Shown here in pieces: positions 32,001 through 41,179 of a stretch of 64,000 bases of DNA. A program made the translations under genes and the position numbers. The DNA lies in the NCBI GenBank assembly GCA_016713985.1, contig JADJOD010000009.1:62001-126000 (forward strand), given 5' to 3'. The stretch's first letter is position 1. Each line of letters opens with the position of its first letter. The stretch is from Lewinellaceae bacterium. Its GTDB lineage: Bacteria > Bacteroidota > Bacteroidia > Chitinophagales > Saprospiraceae. Below the pieces are notes generated by a model. It saw nothing but the letters and a program-made list of their open reading frames with translations, was not told where the DNA came from and did not search any database.

Positions 32001-33207
32001 TAAACCGGTTGATTTTCCGGTCAAAAAAGATCAGTCCCGCTCCGTTGGATCCGATCCACAAATTACCGGCGGCATCTTCCACAAAATTGTTCACATCATT
32101 GGCCGGCAGGCTGTGGGGGTCGGCGGGTTGGTGGCTGATCAGGGGAAACTGGAATAACTTTTGTGGTACAGGTTAAAACCCGTTTTGAAGGTGCCGACCC
32201 AGATGGCTCCCGAGGAATCCCCTGTACATACTAATGGCGCTGTTCTGGCTCAGGCTGTGCTCATCGTCGGGATCATGGAGCAGGTAACGAACCGATTTGT
32301 TCTGTTTGTCAATCAGGGTGATGCCTCCGTGGTCCGTGGCCACCCAAATGAGACCCTGTTCGTCCTGCGTGATCGCCCGGACGATGTTGTTATTGAGTTT
32401 GAACCGCGAAGAACCGGTGTTGAATGCAAAAAAACGCCGGGTGGCCTGTTCGAAATAATGCCCGCCCATCAAATCCTCCGAAAACAGCCAGATGTCGTCG
32501 TCCCGGTCGATAAACAGGGCAAAATTGGCTGCCCGGTCGGAATTTAAACTTTGGAGGTGATTGCTTCTGAACAGTACCATCCGTTTTTCGGGATCCAGTT
32601 GTTCCAGCAACCCGCTTTGGCGGATGATCCACAAACGTCCCCTGGAATCTTCTTTAAAATCGGCGACGGGGTCGGCCGGATCGGTATTTGCTGCGCCTTT
32701 TGCGGGGAGCAAAACGGTCAGTTTGCCGCTGCGGGTCTCGTATTTACACAACCCCAGTTGCAGGTGGTTGATCCAGTAATCGCCTGTTTTGTTTTTCAAA
32801 AACCCGGTTACCCGGGCGTCGGGAAGTCCGTATTTTTTTGCCCAGCGGTCGGCATTTCGGTAAAACTGCTCGGTTTTGGGGTCAAAAACGGAATAATTCC
32901 TGCGGTCGCCCACCCAAATTTTGCCGCCGGGGTCTTCCATCAGGTTAAAAACGTAGTCGTTGGCCAGCGACGTGCTATCGTTCAGTTTATTGCGGAAAAT
33001 ACGAAAAGAATACCCGTCGAAACGATTGAGGCCTGCCTGGGTGCCGATCCATAAAAAACCGCGCCGGTCTTTGAGAAAACAATTTACCTGATTGTGCGAC
33101 AGTCCTTTATGGGTATCGAATCGCACGAATTTAATACCGGTTGATTGCGCCCGCAATCCAACAGACAGGCATAGGAGGAAGCACCACGGGAGGTTTCGCA
33201 GCATCAT
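29070..33207 (-). CDS. Hybrid two-component system regulator (HTCS) of PUL 1, two frameshifts
   Basis: The protein is about 1378 residues once repaired. Signal peptide, then a periplasmic two-propeller sensor with many WIG(T/S) repeats (LWIGTYFGGLNCFDGK) and a Y_Y_Y domain. A membrane helix follows, then a histidine kinase (NISHEFRTPLTLIL; ATP motifs NLLSNAFKFTPENG, DTGIGISPEAQ, GSGIGLSI), a receiver (SDVMMPEMDG, TKPF) and an AraC-type HTH. One G too many at 32219-32222 splits the sensor; removing it gives ISMYRDSSGAIWVGTFKTGF. A second indel at 29201-29211 hides the last helix; beyond it the frame reads MTVAEVAYKVGFNNPKYFAK to a stop at 29070. It would sense an oligosaccharide and activate the PUL. 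Confidence 0.9.
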
Positions 33208-33352
33208 TGAGCAATAACATGGCCCCAAATACCGGAAGTATTTTCAGGCCGGGCCGGTGGCGAAGGTAATCCGTTTTGGAAGTTGTTCGGGTTATTCTGC
33301 GAGGGGTTGGTCGGTTCTTGTCTGTATTTGCTTCATTGGTGATATTGTTGAT

Positions 33353-33406
33353 ATTGCTGGGATTGCTGGGATGGTTGGGATGGTTGGGATGGTTGGGATG
33401 GTTGGG
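33353..33406. repeat. 9-bp tandem repeat (ATTGCTGGG x2, ATGGTTGGG x4)
   Basis: Six perfect head-to-tail 9-bp units in the 227-base gap between the fused hydrolase gene and the regulator. The first two differ from the last four at two bases. The gap holds no gene I can support; small open frames here arise from the repeat itself. Confidence 0.85.
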
Positions 33407-33434
33407 ATTGCGCCACTTTATGAACCGGGCTGGT

Positions 33435-35240
33435 TTACTTCATCCAGCCGTTGAGGGCAAGCCATTCGCCAAACCGTTCGATCCAGCGGTCGGTAGGCAG
33501 GTTTTGTTTCCGCATGCCGAAACCGTGACCACCTTTTGCATAAACGTGTAACTCGGCGGAGATGCCGGCTGCAATCCAGTCGTTGTACAATTGGGTGTTC
33601 AGGGGTGCAAAACCCAGCGGATCATCGGTAGCCACAGCGAGGAACATGGGTGGGGCATCCGCCGGAACGGGCATCTTTTCAAATGCGCGGTTGTACCCGT
33701 AAATCGGCGCTACAAAATCGGGCCGGCAGTCGGGCGTGTACGAATAAGCTACTCCTGCGGTCAAAGAGCCGCCTGCGGAGAATCCCATGATGCCGACCCT
33801 GCTGATGCCGAATTCTGCCGCATGGGCGCGCAAATAGGTAATGGCCGCCTTGCCGTCGGCAATGGCCATTTTGACCGTCGGGAGGTTTTCTTCGTCAAAT
33901 TTTTTGCGGTCGCCCTGGAGTTTTGCCAGAAGTTCGCCAACGGGATCGTCGGTTTTGGACCGTACAAGGCGGTATTTTAACACAAAAGCCGCCACGCCCC
34001 GTTCGGCCAGCCAACGCGCCACGTCGAAACCTTCCCGCTCAATGGACAGGGTGTGGAACCCGCCGCCGGGGCAAACCACCACTGCCGTGCCGCTTGCAAT
34101 GGCCGGGTCGGGCAGGAATGCCGTCAGGGTTGGCGTGGATACGTTGTATATCACCTTAGTTTGGAAGAGGTTATTGTTGTTTTCCTTTTCTTCCCAGTCC
34201 CAGTTTTCCGAACCCGGGGCTTTGCCGGGGTAAAGCCGGATCACCTGCGGCGGATCATTTTTCAAAAAACCGTTGATCCTGCGGCGGATCATCTCGCCTT
34301 CACACATGCCCGGAATATGGCCGCAGTCGTTGTCGGGCTCCAGCAGTTCGCAGCCGAGCGCTCCGGCAAATTCCACCGACGGGGCGGGGTTGACCATGAG
34401 GTCGCGTTTCGCGGCAATCACGAGCACACGGGCTTTAACGGCACTTTTTAAGTCGGCCAGGCTTTTTCCAGAAGAGGAATAGATATCGTGTTTCATCATC
34501 ACCTTTAACTGGCAAAGCCAGTCGTCCGGATGGAGATTTCCCCGGCTTTTTGATATCTGCGCCAGCTTGGCGTCTAAGTTTTCGGGTTTTTCCGTGCGGG
34601 CCCAATAAGCCGGTGTCTGGAGGTGCAGGGCGTGGACTTTCAACACTTCTTCCATGGCCGATAGCCGGGCAGGGAGATTGTTTCCCGCTTTTTCAATCAG
34701 GTCTGCCTCGGTGCGCCACAACAGCAGGTCATAAGCCGATTGTTTGGGCGTGCCGACGATAGAAACGGCTTTATCCATAAAACCGGGGTAAACGAGCAGC
34801 CATTCAAAGGTTTGCATACCTCCCATAGAAATGCCCATAACCGTCGATAAATGATTGATTTTCAAATGTTTTACAAGCAATTCATGTTGCGAGTTCACCA
34901 GGTCTCGTACGGTGATGTCCGGAAAATCCGGCGTATTGGAAGGGGAAGAAGAAACGCCGTTGCCGAGGGCGTCCACGGCGATAATAAACAACCCGGAAGT
35001 GTCGATGGCGCCCGGAATGGCGCCGCCGACCAGTTGTTCACTCGTGCCGCCAAACCAGGTCGGCCAAAGCACGGCATTGGAGCGCTCGGCGTTCAGGCGC
35101 CCGAGCGTGCGGTAGCCGACCCGGCAGTCGCTGATCACGCCACCGCCGGTGGTTTTAAATTCGCCGATCCGGGCGAACTGCTGCTGGGCATGTGCCGTCA
35201 GGTGGCAAAAGAGGAGAAGAAATGCGAATATCTTTTTCAT
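33435..35240 (-). CDS. Two fused alpha/beta hydrolases: MetX-like half plus BD-FAE/acetyl-xylan-esterase-like half
   Basis: The 601-residue secreted protein (signal peptide ending at AHAQQ) holds two complete catalytic triads. Residues about 24-330 resemble homoserine O-acetyltransferase-type hydrolases: nucleophile Ser138 in GISMGGMQ, Asp280 in AAKRDLMVNP, His308 in DCGHIPG. Residues about 360-600 resemble PUL esterases: oxyanion motif CPGGGFH, Ser488 in GFSAGGS, Asp539/540 in ATDDPLG, His572 in GGHGFG. The joint is smooth, with no stop or frame change. MetX-like proteins with signal peptides are unlikely to make methionine and are probably secreted acylases. It lies upstream of the PUL 1 regulator on the same strand and may serve that PUL. 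Confidence 0.85.
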   Translation of the reverse strand: MKKIFAFLLLFCHLTAHAQQQFARIGEFKTTGGGVISDCRVGYRTLGRLNAERSNAVLWPTWFGGTSEQLVGGAIPGAIDTSGLFIIAVDALGNGVSSSPSNTPDFPDITVRDLVNSQHELLVKHLKINHLSTVMGISMGGMQTFEWLLVYPGFMDKAVSIVGTPKQSAYDLLLWRTEADLIEKAGNNLPARLSAMEEVLKVHALHLQTPAYWARTEKPENLDAKLAQISKSRGNLHPDDWLCQLKVMMKHDIYSSSGKSLADLKSAVKARVLVIAAKRDLMVNPAPSVEFAGALGCELLEPDNDCGHIPGMCEGEMIRRRINGFLKNDPPQVIRLYPGKAPGSENWDWEEKENNNNLFQTKVIYNVSTPTLTAFLPDPAIASGTAVVVCPGGGFHTLSIEREGFDVARWLAERGVAAFVLKYRLVRSKTDDPVGELLAKLQGDRKKFDEENLPTVKMAIADGKAAITYLRAHAAEFGISRVGIMGFSAGGSLTAGVAYSYTPDCRPDFVAPIYGYNRAFEKMPVPADAPPMFLAVATDDPLGFAPLNTQLYNDWIAAGISAELHVYAKGGHGFGMRKQNLPTDRWIERFGEWLALNGWMK

Positions 35241-35663
35241 TTTTCGTGCAAATTAGATTATTTGTAAAAACATCTCTTGAGGCAGATACTATCTGAATAT
35301 CCGACTGGCGAAGCGGTTCTCGGTTTGTAAGAGATGTCATCTTTTGAGGTACGAAAAAGGTGACATCTCGGCTTGTTTTTGAGATATCGCCCACTCCTGC
35401 GTCGTGGATGACACCTCAAAAACTGGAATACCCATGCAAACCGAGAGGCTGACGGCTGACGCAAGATTCGCTATTTTTCTGCAAAACGAATATTCCCGCA
35501 GGTGATGCTTTTTGAAAAAAAGACCTTTCCTCCGGCACCCGGAAGCCAACCTTTTATCCTGCAAGCGTGGTCTGACGAGTGTACATTTATTCCGGGATAC
35601 ACCTATCATTGTCCCGCTCAAGCGAATGTTATCTAATTCCCGTTTTTATCTGCGTCGTCGTTC
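35241..35663. other. 423-base intergenic region with nested palindromes
   Basis: On the minus strand, CTAATTTGCA at about 35248-35257 sits just upstream of the fused hydrolase and may be its -7 region. Around 35330-35370, GAGATGTCA and TGACATCTC form an inverted repeat, and TTGAGGT/ACCTCAA and TCGGTTTG/CAAACCGA pairs lie around it. No gene is supported here. Confidence 0.4.
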
Positions 35664-38084
35664 ATGATCTACAAAACTATCTGCCTGGCTGTTCTTTGGT
35701 CAATGGTTGTAAATTTCCGGGTCGCGGCTCAAGGGCCCTGCTTTCTGAACATCCGGGTGACCGATTTTCAGACCGGCGAACCCCTGACGGGCGCTGCGCT
35801 GAAACTCGACGGGTTCGAAACTTTTGTGGCTACGGATTCTTCGGGGCATTTGCGCCTGCCGGTGAGTTGCGACGAACACGTGGTAAAATTCAACCTGGTG
35901 GGGTACAAACCTTTCTCCTGGCGATTTGCCATTTCGGGTGACAGCCTCCAGGCCATCGAAATGGAAAATATCCAGACGCAGATAGAAGAAGTTGTGATTA
36001 CGTCGCAAAGCACGGTGCGGACAATGGAGACCCCTGCTTTGGGTGTCAATATCTTGAGTATCAGGGCTGTGCAAAAAATCGCCCCGGCCGCGGGAGAGGT
36101 GGACGTGTTGCGGGGCCTGCAATCCCTGCCGGGTATTTCGGCGGTTGGAGAAGGCGCCAACGGCATCAACATCCGGGGCGGGGCTGTGGATCAAAACCTG
36201 ATCCTGCTGGACAATATGCCGATTTTCAACCCGACGCACCTGCTCGGCTTGTTTTCCCTGTTCCCGACGGACGCGATTCGCGAAATGCAAATTTACAAAG
36301 GCTCCGTCCCGGCGCGGTACGGCGGCCGGACCGCCGGTGTGCTCGACGTAAAAATGAGTGAACCCAACGGGGAAAAGTTTAAAATGCGCGGTGGTATCGG
36401 ATTGATTTCCAACCGGATACACGTTGAATTTCCGCTTGTGAAAGAAAAAATCGCCTGGATGAGTTCCGCCCGGTTTTCGTTTAACGATTACCTGATCAGG
36501 TTTTATAACAAGGTGCTGGTAGGCCCTGTAACCAGCAAACGCCTGCCCGATAACAAACCCGTGTTTTTTGACTTTGCCAACAAAATCACGTGGCGCCCCA
36601 CCGACCGCGACAATATTTCACTCGCCGGTTACAGCAGCTACGATTCGTACCAGGTGGATACCCTGTTCGGCATTGCGGGTATCATACCCCGGCAGGCGAC
36701 CATGCAATACGGCCACCTCAACTTCGCGCTGCGCTGGAACCATTATTTTTCCGAAAAACTCAACCTCAACGTGCTCGCGGTGCGCTCGCGGTACTCCACC
36801 TCCACCGCCGCCACTGACGTGCGCGCCGGATTCGATTATGACACGCGGCTCGATTACCACAACGGGAAAGTCGAGTTTACCTACGCGCCTTCCGCCGCGC
36901 AAAGAATACACACGGGGGTAACGCTCACCCGGTACGACATCTTACCCGCCGACCTGAAACCCGGCGAAGGTTCGTCGGTTACTTCCATTCATTTGCAGGC
37001 GGAACAAGCCTGGGAAGCGGCTTTTTTTGCCTCCGACGAATACGAACTCGGCGAACGCCTGCTGGCCGAGGTCGGTTTCAGGTACGTGCATTACTGGAAT
37101 ATGGGGCCACTTTCCGTGTCTGTTTTTGCCCCGGGAACCCCAAAATCGCCGGGATCGATCACCGATACCTTGTTCATCCCGAAAAACAAGGCCGAACAAC
37201 GTTACGGCAGATTCGAACCGCGCCTGGCGCTGCGTTATATTTTAGACAAAAGCAGTTCGGTCAAAATCGGCTACAACCGGATGAACCAGTTCCTCCAGAT
37301 GATCGCCAACAACGCCACACCCCTGCCCAATGTGCGCTGGAAGACCTCCAACCGCTACGTGCCGCCTTCCCAAAGCGACCTGGTTTCCGCCGGATATTTC
37401 CGCGACAGTCCGGGCCGGATGTGGGAATGGTCGGTGGAAACGTACTACCGCTGGCAAAGGTCCATTTTCGAGTACCTCAACGGCGCGGAACTCAATATCA
37501 ACCCGGCGGTGGAAACACAATTGCTTACGGGCAAGGCCAAAGCTTACGGCGCGGAACTTTTTGTCAACAAAAAGAAAGGGGTGATTACCGGCTGGATGAG
37601 TTATACCTACGCCCGCAGTTTACAAAAGATCAGCGGCGATTTTCCCGCCCTGCAGGCGCTGAACGGCGGTGAATGGTTTCGAACAATTATTGACAAACCA
37701 CACACATTCAACATATTACTCAATTTTCAAGCCGAGCGCCACAACTCAGTATCCTTCACTTTTGTGTACAGCACCGGGCGGCCGTACACCGCGCCGGTCA
37801 GTTTTTATAAAGACGGGGTCAACATCATTCCCGTGTATACGGATCGCAACAACGCGCGTATTTCCGATTATCACCGCCTCGATTTTTCCTGGACGATCAC
37901 CAACCCGTCTATGAAAGAGCGGCGTTGGGAAGGCTCCTGGGTGGTCACGATTTACAATATTTACGGCCGGAAAAATGCATTCTCCTATTTTTTCAACCCG
38001 GAACTGGCCGCCTTCAAACCCTTTAAAGTGAGCGTATTCCCGACGCCCTTGTTTTCCCTGACCTACAATTTCAAATTCGAATAA
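35664..38084 (+). CDS. TonB-dependent receptor with CarboxypepD_reg-like domain
   Basis: The 806-residue protein has a signal peptide (MIYKTICLAVLWSMVVNFRV). A carboxypeptidase-regulatory-like N-terminal domain follows (VTDFQTGEPLTGAALKLDG, LVGYKPFSW), then a plug with EVVITSQSTVRTMETPALG, DVLRGLQSLPGISAVGEGAN and NIRGGAVDQNLILLDN. Its beta-barrel ends in LFSLTYNFKFE. It is not a SusC: it lacks the long SusC N-terminus and partners a DUF4249 lipoprotein encoded 3 bases downstream. TonB receptor/DUF4249 pairs are common in Bacteroidota. Their substrates are mostly unknown; such receptors are thought to import peptides or small complexes across the outer membrane. Confidence 0.88.
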   Translation: MIYKTICLAVLWSMVVNFRVAAQGPCFLNIRVTDFQTGEPLTGAALKLDGFETFVATDSSGHLRLPVSCDEHVVKFNLVGYKPFSWRFAISGDSLQAIEMENIQTQIEEVVITSQSTVRTMETPALGVNILSIRAVQKIAPAAGEVDVLRGLQSLPGISAVGEGANGINIRGGAVDQNLILLDNMPIFNPTHLLGLFSLFPTDAIREMQIYKGSVPARYGGRTAGVLDVKMSEPNGEKFKMRGGIGLISNRIHVEFPLVKEKIAWMSSARFSFNDYLIRFYNKVLVGPVTSKRLPDNKPVFFDFANKITWRPTDRDNISLAGYSSYDSYQVDTLFGIAGIIPRQATMQYGHLNFALRWNHYFSEKLNLNVLAVRSRYSTSTAATDVRAGFDYDTRLDYHNGKVEFTYAPSAAQRIHTGVTLTRYDILPADLKPGEGSSVTSIHLQAEQAWEAAFFASDEYELGERLLAEVGFRYVHYWNMGPLSVSVFAPGTPKSPGSITDTLFIPKNKAEQRYGRFEPRLALRYILDKSSSVKIGYNRMNQFLQMIANNATPLPNVRWKTSNRYVPPSQSDLVSAGYFRDSPGRMWEWSVETYYRWQRSIFEYLNGAELNINPAVETQLLTGKAKAYGAELFVNKKKGVITGWMSYTYARSLQKISGDFPALQALNGGEWFRTIIDKPHTFNILLNFQAERHNSVSFTFVYSTGRPYTAPVSFYKDGVNIIPVYTDRNNARISDYHRLDFSWTITNPSMKERRWEGSWVVTIYNIYGRKNAFSYFFNPELAAFKPFKVSVFPTPLFSLTYNFKFE

Positions 38085-38087
38085 ACC

Positions 38088-39158
38088 ATGCCGCACACCA
38101 TGAATCATACGACGCTGTTTGTTGCGATTGTCCTGCTGATCGCCCTGACGGACGCCTGCCAGTACCCGGTTAATGCTTCCGAATTTCCGGAAAGTCAGAA
38201 ATTTATCGTCATCAGCGCCGAGTTGACAGAAACCTACGGCCGGATCAACGTCACCTACACCCTTTCTGGCGTCACCCCGCAAGGCGCTTATCACTTTCCC
38301 GACCCACCTTTTGCTTCAGCGTACGTTATGGACAGCCAGGGCAACCGCACCGACTTTGTAACCGACGGCTCCATCAACCCAACTTTTCAGGGTATTGTGG
38401 GTGAGACCTATCAAATGTTTGTGGAAGCAGACGGCAATACCTATGAATCGAAGGCCGAAACCATGCCCGCCTGCCCGGAGATCGACTCCATCACGCCGGT
38501 TTACAGCCGTGAAGCGTCCAGGGATCCCGACGACTTGTACTACGACGGTTTTGACGTATACGCCCAGTTTGCGGACCTGCCCGTCCAGAAAAATTTTTAC
38601 CAGTGGGACTGGATTCACTACGAACGGCGGGCGGCCTGCGGTACGACCGTTGAAAACGGGCAGGATGTATTGTTGCCCTGTAATCCGTTTGATTGCTGGG
38701 GAATCACCTACAACAACCGCGTGGTGGTGCAATCCGACAACTTGCGCGACGGGCAGCCGATCGCGCACAAAGTGGTGCGTATTCCTTTTTCCACTCCACC
38801 CAACAAATACTACCTGCGCGTCGAACAAAGGGCCATTACCCCTACGGTGTTCGAATACCTGAAGTCGCTCGAAACCCAGACGCAGAACGTCGGATCGCTT
38901 TTTGATATCCCTGCACAAACGAAGTTCAGTCCCAATATTTACAACGTCAACAACCCTTCGGAGAAAATTCTGGGGGTGTTCAGCGTGTTTTCCTCGCGCC
39001 GGAAAATCATTTACATCAATATGCTTCAGCAAATCCCGGGCGCCACGGTAAAAGTGTTGCAGGAGCTCAGGCCGTTTACGTCGAGTCCCTTCGCCTCCGC
39101 ACCCTGTACGGAAGGCCGGTACCGGACCCAGGTCAGGCCGGAAGGTTGGGAGGATTGA
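38088..39158 (+). CDS. DUF4249-family outer-membrane lipoprotein
   Basis: The 356-residue protein carries a lipobox-like end to its signal sequence (ALTDAC, Cys24). The start could be Met1 or Met5. It has the DUF4249 layout: an N-terminal Ig-like part (VISAELTETYGRINVTYTLSG, VGETYQMFVEADGNTYES), then a GNPFDCWGI-like Cys-containing region (LLPCNPFDCWGI) and a C-terminal NVNNPSEKILGVFSVFS segment. It starts 3 bases after the TonB receptor and is certainly co-transcribed. By analogy with SusD it would sit on the outer-membrane surface as the receptor's partner. Confidence 0.85.
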   Translation: MPHTMNHTTLFVAIVLLIALTDACQYPVNASEFPESQKFIVISAELTETYGRINVTYTLSGVTPQGAYHFPDPPFASAYVMDSQGNRTDFVTDGSINPTFQGIVGETYQMFVEADGNTYESKAETMPACPEIDSITPVYSREASRDPDDLYYDGFDVYAQFADLPVQKNFYQWDWIHYERRAACGTTVENGQDVLLPCNPFDCWGITYNNRVVVQSDNLRDGQPIAHKVVRIPFSTPPNKYYLRVEQRAITPTVFEYLKSLETQTQNVGSLFDIPAQTKFSPNIYNVNNPSEKILGVFSVFSSRRKIIYINMLQQIPGATVKVLQELRPFTSSPFASAPCTEGRYRTQVRPEGWED

Positions 39159-39872
39159 TCACAAATCCAGCGCAATCAGCAGCACACTGGAAGCGGTGAG
39201 CCACAGGATCAGTTGCCGGTAATGTTCTTCTGCAACCGACCTTACGATCCGGAGGCCGATATAAAATCCGCCGATGAGGAAGGGCAGCAAAACCAGGTTG
39301 ATGGCGATTGAATCGGCGTTGATGGTTTTCCAACTGAAGATGTGAAACGGTAGTTTGAAGGCATTCACGATAAAAAACAGCCACGCTGCGGTACCGATAA
39401 ACTCATTTTTTGGCAGGCGCATACTCAGGAAGTAGACGTTTGAAAAGCCGCCGGCGAGGTTGCCGACCATTGTTGTAAAACCCGCTCCCAGGCCCATGAC
39501 ACCCGCAAAAGACCAGTGGTGGGGAATACGCGTGGTTTTTTTTCGCTCCTGCCAGAACATGATCGCCACGGATGCCAGGATGATGGCCGCCATGATTTTT
39601 TTAAACACCCGTTCGTCGATGTCCCTGCCGAGCCAGGCGCCCAGTACCACCCCGGCCAGCATCCAGGGCAACATCCGGAGCAGGTACCGCCATTGTGTAT
39701 GCCGTTTAAAACGCAAAACGGCAAAAACATCCGCCATAACCAGCATCGGCAGCAGAATACCCGTCGAGGTTTTACTGCCGAATACACAGGCCAGAGCGGT
39801 AACGGTGAGCATGGAAATCGAACTGACCCCCGCTTTGGAAATGCCGAGAATAACAGCCGAAAGAACTGCCAA
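39159..39872 (-). CDS. TauE/SafE-family membrane permease
   Basis: The protein has about 237 residues, with about seven hydrophobic segments and the repeats SAVILGISKAGVSSISML and GAGFTTMVGNLAGGFSNVYF typical of TauE/SafE sulfite or organosulfonate exporters. No ATG is available; I use the TTG at 39872. The frame upstream still reads plausible residues (LDKWQWA) before a stop, so the true start may be slightly upstream or damaged by an indel. Substrate (sulfite, sulfoacetate or other anion) cannot be told. Its stop is 1 base from that of the convergent DUF4249 gene. Confidence 0.82.
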   Translation of the reverse strand: MAVLSAVILGISKAGVSSISMLTVTALACVFGSKTSTGILLPMLVMADVFAVLRFKRHTQWRYLLRMLPWMLAGVVLGAWLGRDIDERVFKKIMAAIILASVAIMFWQERKKTTRIPHHWSFAGVMGLGAGFTTMVGNLAGGFSNVYFLSMRLPKNEFIGTAAWLFFIVNAFKLPFHIFSWKTINADSIAINLVLLPFLIGGFYIGLRIVRSVAEEHYRQLILWLTASSVLLIALDL

Positions 39873-40062
39873 TGCCCACTGCCATTTGTCTAATTGATAT
39901 TCCCGAAGTGTGTGGAAAAAGGTTGTCGATCAACATATTGCGGGTGAAACTAAGTTGATTGTCAAACTCATTCATCTGATGACTTTGAGTCATCGGATGA
40001 ATAAAACAACGGTAGTCCTGTAAATCAGCAAGCCCCTTCAGCGCAATGTCGTTGACTTAAGG

Positions 40063-40143
40063 TTTTTTGACAGGATTTACAAGATTAACAGGGTAAAAAA
40101 CACGCCACAAATCCTGCTAATCTTGTAAATCCTGTCAAAAAAA
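40063..40143. repeat. ACAGGATTTACAGGAT hairpin, copy 2
   Basis: Arms at 40063-40091 and 40111-40143 pair, with the core TTTTTTGACAGGATTTACAA and its complement. It lies in the 304-base gap between the permease and the fumarylacetoacetate hydrolase-family gene, both on the minus strand, and would end transcription of the latter. The rest of the gap, 39873-40062, holds no gene I can support. Confidence 0.8.
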
Positions 40144-40176
40144 TTGTCGCGGCGCCTAACATTGCCCTTCAGGGTT

Positions 40177-41043
40177 TCACCCGGCAACCGAAGCATACGC
40201 GACACAAACCTGCCGGCCCATACCCAGACCATCGATACCCAATTCCACCACGTCGCCGGCTTTCAGGTACAGGGGCGGGTTGAGTCCCAGGCCCACACCA
40301 CTCGGCGTACCGGTGGCGATGACGTCGCCGGGCAAGAGAGTCATGTAGCGGCTGATGTCCGAAACTAAACGCGGAATTTTAAAAATAAGGCTCGCCGTAT
40401 TGGCATCCTGCATGATTTTGCCGTTGATTTTCAGCCAAATACGAAGATTATGTACGTCTGCGATTTCATCCCGGGTGGCCATAAACGGCCCCATCGGCGC
40501 GAAGGTGTCGCAGCTTTTTCCTTTGTCCCACTGCCCGCCGGCGCGTTCCAACTGGAAATTGCGTTCGCTGACGTCGTTAAAAAGCGCGTAACCGGCCACG
40601 TAATCCATCGCGTCGGCTTCGGAGACGTAACTCGCCTTTTTCCCGATCACCACCGCCAGTTCGACTTCCCAGTCCGTTTTTTCCGAATCTTTCGGGATAA
40701 CGATGTTGTCGAATGCGCCGCACAACGAACTGCTTGCTTTTAAAAATAAAATGGGTTCGGGCGGCGGCGTGAAGCCCGATTCCAGGGCATGTGTAGCATA
40801 GTTCAAGCCGACGCAGGCGATTTTTGAAGGCCGCGCGACCGGAATACCCAGGCGGGCGCCGGCGGGCACTTCGGGAAACCCGGATTTATTTTTTTCCCAA
40901 AATGTTTTCAAACGCTCCAATCCCCCGCTTTCAAAAAAGGTTTCGTTGTAATCTTCTCCCAAAGCCGACACATCGTACAAGGTGTTTTCGAGCAAAAGAC
41001 CCGGTTTTTCCCGGCCGTTTTGGCCAAATCGTATCAGTTTCAT
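40177..41043 (-). CDS. Fumarylacetoacetate hydrolase (FAH)-family enzyme
   Basis: I start it at the ATG at 41043 (MKLIRFGQNGREKPGLLLEN), giving 288 residues, usual for the family. Motifs include CVGLNYATHALESG, PILFLKASSSLCG, the metal-binding WEVELAVVIGK with its Glu residues, GYALFNDVSERNFQ, and ATGTPSGVGLGLNPP. These cytosolic Mg-dependent enzymes hydrolyse or decarboxylate beta-dicarbonyl acids; the sequence is close to ureidoglycolate lyase or 2,4-diketo-3-deoxy-L-fuconate hydrolase-like proteins. The neighbours do not settle the pathway. It is divergent from the DUF488 cassette, with a palindrome between them. Confidence 0.88.
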   Translation of the reverse strand: MKLIRFGQNGREKPGLLLENTLYDVSALGEDYNETFFESGGLERLKTFWEKNKSGFPEVPAGARLGIPVARPSKIACVGLNYATHALESGFTPPPEPILFLKASSSLCGAFDNIVIPKDSEKTDWEVELAVVIGKKASYVSEADAMDYVAGYALFNDVSERNFQLERAGGQWDKGKSCDTFAPMGPFMATRDEIADVHNLRIWLKINGKIMQDANTASLIFKIPRLVSDISRYMTLLPGDVIATGTPSGVGLGLNPPLYLKAGDVVELGIDGLGMGRQVCVAYASVAG

Positions 41044-41088
41044 TTTGATGGAAGTTTGATGGTCCGGCAGTTTTGCCTGTTCAGGCTG

Positions 41089-41096
41089 CAAGACTA
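41089..41096 (-). promoter_or_regulatory. Candidate -7 element (TAGTCTTG) for the FAH-family gene
   Basis: Read on the minus strand, TAGTCTTG followed by CAG has one mismatch to TAnnTTTG and lies 45 bases upstream of the ATG. It resembles the extended CA-nn-TTTGCA boxes found at 3037 and 41180. Confidence 0.3.
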
Positions 41097-41105
41097 AAGA
41101 AGTGT

Positions 41106-41150
41106 GGCGTGAAATGTTGAAAAATTTGAATTTTTTCAATGTTTCACGCC
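41106..41150. promoter_or_regulatory. Imperfect 45-bp palindrome in the divergent promoter region
   Basis: GGCGTGAAATGTTGAAAAA on the left mirrors TTTTTTCAATGTTTCACGCC on the right with few mismatches. It lies between the two divergent candidate -7 boxes (41089-41096 and 41180-41187), covering where the FAH -33 element should be. An operator controlling both directions is likely; a hairpin in an RNA is the alternative. Confidence 0.5.
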
Positions 41151-41179
41151 TTATTGAAGGGAAATCCTTCACTTTTTGC

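Noticed and set aside
33276..33551. Small plus-strand protein with LGWLGWLGW repeats
   Set aside because: It is generated by the 9-bp tandem repeat and overlaps the end of the fused hydrolase; no ribosome site or homology is visible.
35337..35621. 94-residue minus-strand frame in the gap before the TonB receptor
   Set aside because: Unusual composition, overlaps palindromes, and no recognisable start context or motif.
39772..39993. Short minus-strand frame with an ATG overlapping the TauE/SafE start
   Set aside because: It looked like an alternative N-terminus for the permease, but its frame does not join the permease and its tail is not membrane-like.
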